Source: Gemmatimonadota bacterium (GTDB taxonomy: Bacteria; Gemmatimonadota; Gemmatimonadetes; Longimicrobiales; Longimicrobiaceae). From it: a stretch of 9,969 bases of DNA. Below are positions 1 to 5,732 of the stretch, in pieces (within the stretch, counting starts at the first letter, position 1; each line of letters opens with the position of its first letter). Location: the NCBI GenBank assembly GCA_019348475.1, contig JAHWJJ010000130.1:1-9969 (forward strand). The letters run 5' to 3'. The notes below the pieces were generated by a model. It searched no databases and was not told where the DNA came from. It saw only the letters and a program-made list of their open reading frames with translations. The translations under genes and the position numbers were made by a program.

Positions 1-572
1 GGCGGCGGGTAGTAGGCCTCGAAGGCGACCGTCCGGCCGGTGGCCACCGCCTCCCTGACCTGCGAGACGATCTGGTCGTGAAGCTGTGCCGCGGACGCGG
101 GATGCACCCGCAGCTGGAAGGCGGCTCCCGATGCGTCTTGCAGCGCCGCCCGCGCGAGCGCGGCCCGGTCCAATCCCGCCTCCGCGAGCGCCTGCGCGGG
201 GGCGTAGCCCAGGCGGGCGAGCGCCAGCAGCAGGTGAATCGGCCTGACCTCCTCTTCAAGCGCGCCGGCCTCGTGCAGTGCCACCTCGAGCAGCTTGCGC
301 GTCCAGCTGGAAAGCGCCGCGTCCATCGCGGTGCCGGCCTGCTGCCCGGCCGGCGTCGGCAGCTCGCGCTCGATGTGTGCGCGCAGCACGCCGGGATCCC
401 CGCTCCACCCCTCCACGTGCGGGAATCCGCGATCCAGCAGCGCCAGCACCAGGTGCGCCGGCTCGGCCGCCCGCTCGCCGCGCGACGCCGCCAGCCCGCG
501 GGCTGTGGCCAGCGTCTGGCGCAGCCACCGCGGCAGGCTCGCCACCCCGGCGCGTGCTTCGGATCTCGTCAT
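1..572 (-). CDS. Clp N-domain protein with probable GntR-type HTH start (3' end beyond window)
   Basis: This is an open frame of 190 codons that starts at ATG 572-570 and runs off the left edge without a stop, so only the N-terminal part is present. A GAGG Shine-Dalgarno lies 5 nt before the ATG and supports this start. Residues 20-50 (with AEPAHLVLALLD) and 93-140 (with RPIHLLLALARLG) look like the two halves of a Clp N domain, the helical repeat pair that binds adaptors or substrates in ClpA/ClpC. Residues 154-180 (QLHDQIVSQVREAVATGR) resemble the first helix of a GntR-family winged helix (QI..QI..AI..G). No Walker motif is expected this early, so a ClpC-like ATPase is not excluded, but the GntR-like segment favours a regulator. 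The Clp N call is fairly firm; the GntR call is an inference from one short segment cut by the window edge. Confidence 0.75.
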   Translation of the reverse strand, partial: MTRSEARAGVASLPRWLRQTLATARGLAASRGERAAEPAHLVLALLDRGFPHVEGWSGDPGVLRAHIERELPTPAGQQAGTAMDAALSSWTRKLLEVALHEAGALEEEVRPIHLLLALARLGYAPAQALAEAGLDRAALARAALQDASGAAFQLRVHPASAAQLHDQIVSQVREAVATGRTVAFEAYYPP

Positions 573-586
573 CGATGCCTCGCGGA

Positions 587-609
587 TTGTGTCATTCGCA
601 CAGATACAA
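587..609. promoter_or_regulatory. operator-like dyad 1, TTGTGT-N11-ATACAA
   Basis: The arms TTGTGT (587-592) and ATACAA (604-609) form an inverted repeat with one mismatch. It extends outwards by an A/T pair (586/610) and inwards by a C/G pair (593/603). The dyad covers the -10 box and the likely transcription start of the minus-strand gene at 572. A second dyad with identical spacing lies 40 bp away. Confidence 0.5.
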
Positions 610-635
610 TAGCCAGGGCGACCGGCTTGTGTCAA
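606..635 (-). promoter_or_regulatory. sigma70-type promoter of the Clp N-domain gene
   Basis: On the minus strand a perfect TTGACA (635-630) is followed after 18 bp by TATTGT (611-606). The predicted start is near 599, giving a leader of about 27 nt that contains the GAGG ribosome site of the gene starting at 572. Both boxes are overlapped by dyad elements, so the promoter is probably repressed by a dimeric DNA-binding protein. Confidence 0.6.
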
Positions 636-649
636 TGCCAACAACACAA
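627..649. promoter_or_regulatory. operator-like dyad 2, TTGTGT-N11-ACACAA
   Basis: The arms TTGTGT (627-632) and ACACAA (644-649) are a perfect inverted repeat around an 11-bp spacer. The dyad overlaps the -35 TTGACA. Its centre is 40 bp, about four helical turns, from that of the first dyad, so two bound dimers would lie on the same DNA face. The TGT...ACA form is compatible with the broad GntR-family operator pattern, so autoregulation is possible but unproven. Confidence 0.5.
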
Positions 650-807
650 ATCGCCATTGGGGCGATCATCCTCCTTTATGCTCCCGCGCCCCCCGCACCC
701 GTCCGAACTCCGGCAGCCGCGCGCCCGCCGCCGCGTCCGCCGTCCCGCCGCTCTCCCCCGCCCCTCCATCTGTCCCGCCCGTCCGAGGCTAGTGGATAGA
801 CCCAAGG
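650..807. other. non-coding spacer, C-rich
   Basis: This stretch is strongly C-rich on the plus strand, with pyrimidine runs around 680-780. It has open frames on both strands, but they are rich in Arg, Pro and Gly, lack ribosome sites and show no recognisable motif. I see no gene, RNA or repeat here beyond the hairpin at its right side (808-825). Confidence 0.5.
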
Positions 808-825
808 GTGTGCACAAAAGCACAC
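808..825 (-). terminator. short hairpin directly after the XRE-like gene
   Basis: The arms GTGTGC and GCACAC pair perfectly around a 6-nt loop, immediately after the TAG stop of the minus-strand HTH gene (827-825). There is no U-tract after the stem, so it is at best a weak terminator. It could instead be a 3' stabilising hairpin or a protein site. Confidence 0.25.
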
Positions 826-1085
826 TACGGCTGTGCGCCAGGCTCCTTCATCTGGTCCCGTAATGCGAGCAGACGGACGGCGAGGTGCTGAAGCTGGCCC
901 GCGCGGCCCATCAGTCCGTTCGCGAGTTGCTCAACGCTATCAGCCTGCGGCGTGCGGGCGCCCACAACCCAGGCCTCGAGCGCGGCGCGGCTCAGTTCCG
1001 CATCACGCGCGAGCAGGGTGCGCGGAAGCTCGCTCTCCTGGATCACTTCTCGGACGATCTTCTGGATTCGATCCGGGCTGACCAC
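825..1085 (-). CDS. small XRE-like helix-turn-helix protein
   Basis: This is an 86-residue protein starting at GTG 1085-1083. An AAGGGAG ribosome site 6 nt upstream supports that start. Residues 20-70 follow the Cro/CI-type pattern: a first helix around LPRTLLARDAE, a turn at LSRAALEAWVVGARTPQ (LSR.ALE.W..G.RTP), and then the VEQLANGL helix. The W-x-x-G-x-R-T-P motif is typical of XRE HTH proteins in which the turn is followed by a proline. The rest (70-86) is a short helical tail with no effector domain. The gene is divergent from the 68-aa gene at 1287, and the shared region holds a promoter and repeats, so it may regulate that gene and itself. The HTH is clear by pattern; the target is inference. 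Confidence 0.7.
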   Translation of the reverse strand: MVSPDRIQKIVREVIQESELPRTLLARDAELSRAALEAWVVGARTPQADSVEQLANGLMGRAGQLQHLAVRLLALRDQMKEPGAQP

Positions 1086-1118
1086 ACGCGTCTCCCTTCG
1101 AGGCGTAGAGCAGGATCG

Positions 1119-1147
1119 TTGACAGAAACCCGCCTACACATTAGATA
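1119..1147 (+). promoter_or_regulatory. sigma70-type promoter, TTGACA-N17-TAGATA
   Basis: A perfect -35 TTGACA (1119-1124) is followed after 17 bp by TAGATA (1142-1147), on the plus strand. The predicted start near 1154 is 133 nt upstream of the ATG at 1287. The transcript would begin just before a strong inverted repeat. It lies 34 bp upstream of the divergent HTH gene's GTG, so it could be under that protein's control. Confidence 0.6.
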
Positions 1148-1246
1148 TACACCTAAAGCCGAAGGGCAGCCGCTCACCCCGCCAAGAGTTCGCGGCTGCC
1201 CTTAGAATCCACCCGCCGCGAGGCAGATGGGATGTCTACACAATAG
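1134..1246. repeat. direct repeat pair CTACACAWTAG
   Basis: Two 11-bp copies match at 10 of 11 positions: CTACACATTAG at 1134-1144 and CTACACAATAG at 1236-1246. The first overlaps the -10 region of the plus-strand promoter; the second is in the leader before the 68-aa gene. They may be binding sites for the neighbouring HTH protein, but two short matches could also be chance. Confidence 0.35.
1162..1203 (+). repeat. 12-bp perfect inverted repeat in the leader
   Basis: The arms AAGGGCAGCCGC (1162-1173) and GCGGCTGCCCTT (1192-1203) pair without mismatch around an 18-nt loop. The element starts about 8 nt after the predicted transcription start. It would be a very stable hairpin at the 5' end of the mRNA. 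There is no U-run after it, so a standard terminator is unlikely. A 5' stabiliser, an attenuator, the core of a small RNA, or a large DNA operator are all possible. Confidence 0.55.
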
Positions 1247-1286
1247 GCATCCTCCGCCGGAGGCGCAAGCAACCAGGAGCGATGCC

Positions 1287-1493
1287 ATGAAGATGGAAGG
1301 AGCCTCCCCCGCGCGCCTGCTAGAGATGCTGTCGGACCGCTTCGGGGCGTTCGAGGCGATTGCCTACTCCACAATCAAGCTCGCCCGCCATGTGCCGGAG
1401 GACGAGCTTGCGATGGATGTGCTGGTGGCCGAGGCGGTGCTGGAGTTTGGGAGTGATCTGCGCGAAGCATGCAAAGCGGCGGCGAGTGGGTAG
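1287..1493 (+). CDS. small protein of unknown function (68 aa)
   Basis: The start at ATG 1287 is supported by AGGAG 7 nt upstream. The product, beginning MKMEGASPARLLEMLSDRF, is a short, acidic, apparently helical protein. It has no Cys, no membrane segment and no motif I recognise. The pattern of leucines and alanines (LLEML, AFEAIAYSTIKLA, LAMDVLVAEAVLEFG) suggests a small all-helical bundle of three helices. It has its own predicted promoter and structured leader and lies opposite an XRE-like gene, an arrangement seen in small regulator/partner or toxin-antitoxin pairs. Nothing in the protein itself identifies a toxin. I consider it probably real because of the ribosome site and composition, but the function is unknown. 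Confidence 0.5.
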   Translation: MKMEGASPARLLEMLSDRFGAFEAIAYSTIKLARHVPEDELAMDVLVAEAVLEFGSDLREACKAAASG

Positions 1494-1626
1494 ACGAGCA
1501 GTTACGTTCGCCTCCGCGACGAAGATGAGAAAGCGTGAGCCGAGCAAGTCGCTCCCCACCATCAAGACGGGTCGGGAGCGTAGGCGCACCCGGCCCGTCC
1601 GTAGATTCCGCCACTCGCCTCATACG

Positions 1627-2985
1627 TCAGTGAGGAGGCGTTTCAGCGGCCGTAGCTGTGGAGTCCCGCCGCCGTTCCTCCTTCTCTCGCTCGTGCTCTA
1701 AAATGGATCGGAATGGAGTTACCCAGTCCTCGCCGTACGTCTGGGTCACCAGCTCTACATGTTGGGGTGGCACATCCGCTTCCATTTGTCGGAGATAGGT
1801 GAGGAAATCATCGCGCGTCCGCGTCGAAAAGATCCGGGTCGGGTATCGGGCAATCTCCCTGTTGATAGGACCGTTGCCAAGGATCTGTGCGAACTCGTCG
1901 TCAATGAACATCGCGTCGCAGTACGGCAGATATGCCGAGATGGCATCAACGTCGTTCGGGGTTCCCTGGCTTGGGGGCTTCTTCTTCCCGCTGACGGCAC
2001 TCCGGGCTAAGCCAGCGAAGAGGAGCGCCGCCAAATGGTTCTTCGGCGCCTGCATCACGGGCTCCGACAGCAGGACGGCCGCAACCCGCCGGACCCGTTC
2101 ATCGAATGTATCGCCGGGCTTCTCCAACTCCTTGATTAACTGCAGAGTGAGCGCCGCGAGTTGCCCAGGTATGAGGGACAGAGGGTCCGACAGCGTCTCG
2201 GTCCCAGTGTTCAGGCGGTTTACGAGGTCCAGGTGCCTGAGAAACGAGTCGATAGCAACCTCTGCGACCGCTCTCCGCTCTCGCTCGAACTGGACCTCAA
2301 ACGTGAGGCCATTCTCGGCCTTCCACCGCTCCCATACAGCGAGCAGAGCCGCATGGCCCCTAGACCGTGATGCGCGCCGGTCAGCCAAACTGAGCCAGTG
2401 ACCCATGTTGACAGTGAGTAGGAGCCTCTCGCTCCACTGTTCCAGCCCACCATCGATGACATCGGAGGGCGTAATCCTGCTCCAGTCCGGCTGCCTCCCT
2501 TCCTCCATCGCATGGACGGCCTCCCAGATCTGGCGAATGTGTATCGCCATGGGGAAGTCGAGACTCACACCGGAGGCGAGGTGCGTGTATAGGCGGCGCA
2601 ACACCCCTTCAAAGCGGTCGTCGTACGCCGATTCTTCCTCGTGTATCGGGGACTCAGGACAGACGACTATCTGGAGCTTCACTAACCGATCAAGCTGGTC
2701 AAACACCTCCAACCAATATGGATCTGACCGCTTAGTCTTTGCCTTCCAGACGGGGTCAAGCTCCTTTGCCACGTTGCTCAGAAGCATCTGGTCCAAGTAG
2801 ATCAGACGCTTCTGGAGGGGCGGCAGTTGCACTCCTGCCGTGTACCAGCAGTTCCGGCATCGGCGTTGATGGAAGTTGTTCGAGATGGACAGACTGCCGA
2901 ACTCCGGTTGGTCGCACTGTGGGCAGGGACCGAACGGGCCCGTGATAAAGAGGCGCGGTTCGAAAACGAACTCTCTATTGCTCAT
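1627..2985 (-). CDS. PIN-like nuclease protein with N-terminal zinc ribbon
   Basis: This is a 452-residue protein starting at ATG 2985-2983, chosen because AAAAGG lies 5 nt upstream. The frame stays open to 3060 but adds nothing recognisable. Residues 21-46 hold a Cys4 zinc ribbon (CPQC at 21-24, CRNC at 43-46). It is followed by LIYLDQMLLSNVAKE (61-75), the first strand and Asp of a PIN-like fold. Residues 345-363 carry DVDAISAYLPYCDAMFIDD, matching the D...D..Y.PYCDA...D pattern of the later PIN-like acidic residues (Asp357 and Asp362/363). The roughly 270 residues between are helical and lack a known motif. PIN folds are usually metal-dependent RNases, so a role in RNA cleavage, defence or toxicity is plausible. 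The C-terminus is a charged tail. The gene is divergent from another zinc-ribbon gene, and its base composition is lower in GC than the enzyme gene at the right. Domain call moderate; role inferred. Confidence 0.7.
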   Translation of the reverse strand: MSNREFVFEPRLFITGPFGPCPQCDQPEFGSLSISNNFHQRRCRNCWYTAGVQLPPLQKRLIYLDQMLLSNVAKELDPVWKAKTKRSDPYWLEVFDQLDRLVKLQIVVCPESPIHEEESAYDDRFEGVLRRLYTHLASGVSLDFPMAIHIRQIWEAVHAMEEGRQPDWSRITPSDVIDGGLEQWSERLLLTVNMGHWLSLADRRASRSRGHAALLAVWERWKAENGLTFEVQFERERRAVAEVAIDSFLRHLDLVNRLNTGTETLSDPLSLIPGQLAALTLQLIKELEKPGDTFDERVRRVAAVLLSEPVMQAPKNHLAALLFAGLARSAVSGKKKPPSQGTPNDVDAISAYLPYCDAMFIDDEFAQILGNGPINREIARYPTRIFSTRTRDDFLTYLRQMEADVPPQHVELVTQTYGEDWVTPFRSILEHEREKEERRRDSTATAAETPPH

Positions 2986-3114
2986 GTGCGCCTTTTCGAA
3001 GGGGTGCATAAATCGAAATACACCAGATAAAGCGGTTCGTGTCCGCCCGCACGCCCCCACAATTTAATTTCTGTCTTACTGAAGCCCGCCGACATGTGGG
3101 GCAGTCGGGGCGTC

Positions 3115-3131
3115 GCGCACATTTTGTGCGC
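3115..3131. promoter_or_regulatory. perfect palindrome GCGCACA-TTT-TGTGCGC
   Basis: Seven-base arms pair perfectly around TTT in the divergent region between the PIN-like gene and the zinc-ribbon gene. It lies 13 bp before the proposed -35 of the plus-strand gene. It could be a site for a dimeric regulator or a small hairpin. It falls inside the reading frame if the plus-strand gene began at 3094. Confidence 0.4.
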
Positions 3132-3144
3132 ATCTGCCCTTGGG

Positions 3145-3174
3145 TTGATCGAGGCCTCTAACTCTCAATGTAAT
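3145..3174 (+). promoter_or_regulatory. possible promoter giving a leaderless transcript
   Basis: TTGATC (3145-3150), 18 bp, then TGTAAT (3169-3174) ends 6 bp before ATG 3181. If used, transcription would start at or next to the ATG, and no Shine-Dalgarno is visible before that ATG, consistent with leaderless translation. The -35 matches only four of six consensus bases, so this is tentative. Confidence 0.3.
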
Positions 3175-3180
3175 TGGGTT

Positions 3181-3999
3181 ATGAACTACCGTAATGAGGC
3201 GCGTTTGCGCCTAGATGCAGCCAAGAACGAGTTGACGAGCGGCGATGATGCTCGCCTTAAGTACGCGGCGCTCGAACTGCGGATGTCGATGGAGGCACTT
3301 ACCTATGACCGGGCGCTCGCCTTCAAGGATGAGTTTCCGCCGGCCGAGTATCAGACTTGGCAGCCAAAGAAGGTAATGTTGGTGCTTCTTGAGATACATC
3401 CCTCGGCTGATGCGGACAGAGCACTAGCAATTGGGGGGCCAGCAGAGGAGGGCGTTCCAGCTTCCATTATGCATTCACTTGGGACGGAGCGGGTGCTCAA
3501 CATGCGCGCTCTAAAGAAGCATTACGACGCGTTGGGAAGCTACCTGCATCTGCCATCAATGAAGCAGACGATCGAGGGGCGGACCGTTGACTCTGCCAAA
3601 CTGCGAAAGAGGTGTGAGGAATTAGCGGCACTAATTGACGACGTCCTCTCCTCCCGCATTTTTAACGTAACGCTAGGTGTGTTTTCTACAATGAACTGCT
3701 TCCGTTGCGAAAGGCCGATTCGTAAGCGGGTGCAAGATGAACAAGAAGCCGTTGCGGAGTGTTTTGATTGTCACGCAACTTACTCTCTTGTACCTGTGGA
3801 GAACGGGCAGATTGAGTGGCATCCCAAGGGACGGGATGTGGCCTGCCCACGTGAAGGGTGCGCTGGACGAATATTTGTGTGGGAAGCCGATCAACAGGTT
3901 GGCAAGCACTGGGAGTGTAATACATGTGGAGGACGGAATGCTCTCGTCCTGGCTGTGCACCAAGAAGCGGCTTCGCCGTCTGGCCAAGTAGCCGAATGA
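3181..3999 (+). CDS. unknown helical protein with two C-terminal zinc ribbons
   Basis: The product is 272 residues from ATG 3181. An in-frame ATG at 3094 would add 29 residues that look non-native and would cover the palindrome, so 3181 is preferred although neither start has a good ribosome site. Residues 1-160 are predicted mostly helical (LKYAALELRMSMEALTYDRA, then TWQPKKVMLVLLEIHP at about 59-74, then YDALGSYLHLPS at 115-126). The C-terminal third has four Cys pairs: CFRC (173-176) with CFDC (194-197), and CPREGC (222-227) with CNTC (246-249). These fit two zinc ribbons. I do not recognise the family. The helical half with LGSYLH and TWQP motifs looks conserved-type rather than random. 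It is divergent from the PIN-like zinc-ribbon gene, and the two may form one unit. The composition is lower in GC than the enzyme gene, suggesting acquisition. Confidence 0.7.
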   Translation: MNYRNEARLRLDAAKNELTSGDDARLKYAALELRMSMEALTYDRALAFKDEFPPAEYQTWQPKKVMLVLLEIHPSADADRALAIGGPAEEGVPASIMHSLGTERVLNMRALKKHYDALGSYLHLPSMKQTIEGRTVDSAKLRKRCEELAALIDDVLSSRIFNVTLGVFSTMNCFRCERPIRKRVQDEQEAVAECFDCHATYSLVPVENGQIEWHPKGRDVACPREGCAGRIFVWEADQQVGKHWECNTCGGRNALVLAVHQEAASPSGQVAE

Positions 4000-4058
4000 C
4001 GAAAAGGCGAGCGAGCGCAAGGGCGCTGACTGCCTCTGCGGGTCCAGGTACTTGCGGC

Positions 4059-4463
4059 CTAAGCGCCGGAGTCACTCCATCCCAGCATCTCGGCGGTCCG
4101 GCACAAAGCCGGCAAGCAGTGTCTTAGCTGCTTATGACCGGAAGAGCTGCGCAATTGTGCCCTCCAAGTGCGGCCCAAATAACCCCACAACACCAAGATT
4201 GCACCCACATCGAGCTTTCGGCGAGTGTTTTTCTCTGCGTCAGGGATGTCTTGGGCCATTCGAAACAAGCAGAAGGCTACCACAAAGATATACAATCCTA
4301 CCAGATATTCACCACAGAATCGGTATGAAACTGCTGCTGCTGCTACTGAAGCGATGAGCGCCGGCGTGTACAACTGGCTCCTCATCTTTTTGCCGAATGA
4401 TCCTGCCGCGTCAATCCCTATGATAATTGAGACGACAATGTTGGCGATAGCTAACGCATTCAT
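4059..4463 (-). CDS. small multi-pass membrane protein, unknown; C-terminus probably altered
   Basis: The start ATG 4463-4461 is set by AAGGGGAG shortly upstream; an open frame extends to 4517 but its first 18 residues look non-native. The 134-residue product has hydrophobic segments at about 4-20, 33-49 and 52-68, with a fourth weaker one at 86-97. The basic loop GKKMR at 24-28 between the first two gives a hint of topology. The family is not recognised. Residues after about 99 are polar and irregular. The last codons (RTAEMLGWSD) overlap DNA resembling the 3' end of the upstream oxidoreductase, so the original stop may have been lost and the frame now reads through a remnant. It is the last gene of the cassette array and is convergent with the gene ending at 3999. 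It could be an immunity or helper membrane protein, but nothing proves that. Confidence 0.55.
   Translation of the reverse strand: MNALAIANIVVSIIIGIDAAGSFGKKMRSQLYTPALIASVAAAAVSYRFCGEYLVGLYIFVVAFCLFRMAQDIPDAEKNTRRKLDVGAILVLWGYLGRTWRAQLRSSSGHKQLRHCLPALCRTAEMLGWSDSGA
4072..4097 (-). pseudogene. possible fourth remnant of the oxidoreductase 3' end
   Basis: From a TGA in the matching position (4074-4072), the minus strand reads upstream through sequence that aligns, with small gaps, to the end of the oxidoreductase gene. The stretch at 4082-4097 matches the fragment at 6066-6252 at 15 of 16 bases. It is where a further fragment would be expected, after the last cassette gene. The match is short and could be chance. 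Confidence 0.3.
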
Positions 4464-4544
4464 CTCGCTCCCCTTCTCGGTGCCGCTTACGGCGTCAGCG
4501 CCGCTGCATCGCGGCAAGCGCTGCTACGTACATGCAATCGAGCC

Positions 4545-4720
4545 TCACCCTGCCATCGCCAGCAGCTCCGCCGGGTGCAGGCTGCGGCGGTTGTCGCAGA
4601 AGCTGGCCATCGGGTGGCGGCGGTTGAAGCCGGGGGGCGACGACATGGTCATCCGCCGCCGTCCCGCGTACCGCGGGGAAGACCACGCGCTGGCCGCAGC
4701 TTTGGCTCACCTCGTGGTGC
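4545..4720 (-). pseudogene. oxidoreductase 3'-end fragment, copy 3 (decayed)
   Basis: On the minus strand this reads VSQSCGQRVVFPAVRGTAAD, then an extra C in a C-run after VVAP shifts the frame; the homology continues in another frame to a TGA at 4547-4545. It matches about the last 58 codons of the gene ending at 6744. It is the most diverged of the three clear copies: ten substitutions plus the insertion in the final 102 bp. It begins about 8 bp after the stop of the DUF4145 gene and ends 81 bp before the membrane protein's start. It has no start codon or promoter of its own and is not expected to make protein. Confidence 0.85.
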
Positions 4721-4728
4721 TCGGCCAG

Positions 4729-5403
4729 TTAAGGCGTCGCAGGCGCAGTAGGCTGGGGGCCGGGCCGCTTCGTTGTGATTGACGCGGCCACATCTGGAAG
4801 GATGTAGATCGTCTTGAGCAGCGTCTCCGCGACGTCAAGTGCTGCAATGAGGTCTTGTGGTTGCGGCGCCCGGATTTCATGTGCCGCATCGTTCCCCATA
4901 AACCGGTGTGCATGTAAGAACTCCGCTTGCTTTTCGGACAGGTAGCCTAGATCCGCTAATTCGTCGATGTTCCCAGCCAAGTTCTTGGCTTTCGTTTTTT
5001 GCTCCAAGCAAATCGATTCGATCAGCGCGCGCAATCCGATGGCGGTGAGAATTGGTGCGCTTGAGTTCAGTGCCTTGAGTACCTCAAGATACATATGGCG
5101 CGTCCGTGCCGGGAACTGCTCATACCCAATCATCGGCTCGCGCCCCTCTGTACGGTTCGGATACAGATTCTCGCTTATGTACGGTTCCCCAGTATACGGG
5201 TCAAAGTCCTCTGAGGTTGTGGTAGCCTTCCGAAACGAAACCGTTTCACAGCCGCGGCACTGAACAATTTGGTGGGTTTCCCACCACCGGATATCACCAT
5301 CCGGTGTTTCTCCTGAACTGCGATGAACCGCCAACACATCATGATTTGTTAAACGCTGGCATTCTGCGCACTGAACCTTCTCTAACGATTGCTGCTCGGT
5401 CAT
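4729..5403 (-). CDS. DUF4145 protein with N-terminal zinc ribbon
   Basis: The product is 224 residues from ATG 5403-5401, with GAGGA 7 nt upstream. Cys12/Cys15 (CAEC) and Cys49/Cys52 (CRGC) form a zinc ribbon, with RWWETHQIVQC before the second pair. Residues 97-135 (FPARTRHMYLEVLKALNS, then IGLRALIESICLE) and GNDAAHE at 170-176 give the typical DUF4145 pattern, ending in a helix that finishes IYILP near 202. From family knowledge, DUF4145 occurs as stand-alone proteins and in some restriction-modification and defence contexts; its biochemical role is unknown. The gene lies between two 3'-end fragments of the oxidoreductase and is one cassette of the array. The last 20 residues are Pro/Thr-rich and poorly ordered. 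The family call is confident; a defensive or immunity role is only suggested by context. Confidence 0.85.
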   Translation of the reverse strand: MTEQQSLEKVQCAECQRLTNHDVLAVHRSSGETPDGDIRWWETHQIVQCRGCETVSFRKATTTSEDFDPYTGEPYISENLYPNRTEGREPMIGYEQFPARTRHMYLEVLKALNSSAPILTAIGLRALIESICLEQKTKAKNLAGNIDELADLGYLSEKQAEFLHAHRFMGNDAAHEIRAPQPQDLIAALDVAETLLKTIYILPDVAASITTKRPGPQPTAPATP

Positions 5404-5471
5404 GGCGCTATCCTCGTAGGTTGAAATCAGCTGTTCATCCGACGCATTTTACATGCTCAAATCCTGTGGAA

Positions 5472-5687
5472 TCACCCCGCCTTCGCCAGCAACTCCGCCG
5501 TGTGCAGGCTGCGCCGGTTGTCGCAGAAGTCGGCGATCTGGTGGCGGCAGCTGAAGCCGGGGGCGACGACCAGGTCGTCGGCCGCCGTCCCGCGCACCGC
5601 GGGGAAGAGCACGCGCTCGCCGCAGGCCTGGCTCACCTCGTAGTGGCCCTGCTCGTAGCCAAAGCTGCCGGGCATCCCACAGCATCC
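5472..5687 (-). pseudogene. oxidoreductase 3'-end fragment, copy 1 (open frame)
   Basis: This matches the last 72 codons (stop included) of the gene ending at 6744, from the GCCGM motif to the TGA. The frame is intact, and it stays open for some ten codons further upstream (QAFQALGLTL), which may be diverged coding sequence. Against the resident 3' end I count one mismatch in the final 102 bp but 13 in the preceding 114 bp, most of them at third codon positions. It follows the SHGGMSSG gene by about 45 bp and precedes the DUF4145 gene by about 68 bp. With only the final Cys-Cys-Gly motif and no cofactor domains it cannot be a working enzyme. Confidence 0.88.
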
Positions 5688-5732
5688 GAGGGTCAGGCCC
5701 AGTGCCTGAAAAGCCTGCGCAGACTGTGATCC

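Noticed and set aside
256..528. Minus-strand frame with product rich in Ala, Gly and Arg
   Set aside because: It overlaps the Clp N-domain gene in another frame; the other frame has a ribosome site and a recognisable domain.
808..825. Strong Rho-independent terminator
   Set aside because: The stem is only 6 bp and has no U-run, so it was kept only as a low-confidence hairpin.
3094..3180. N-terminal extension of the zinc-ribbon gene from ATG 3094
   Set aside because: There is no good ribosome site, the added residues look non-native, and the stretch contains a palindrome and a possible promoter.
4327..4349. Short CTG-type triplet run inside the membrane protein gene
   Set aside because: It encodes an alanine-rich part of a membrane helix and is too short to count as a microsatellite of interest.
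5472..5675. 67-codon frame in copy 1 as a functional small gene
   Set aside because: It is only the tail of the oxidoreductase from GCCGM on, with no ribosome site before its ATG and no cofactor domain; treated as a fragment.
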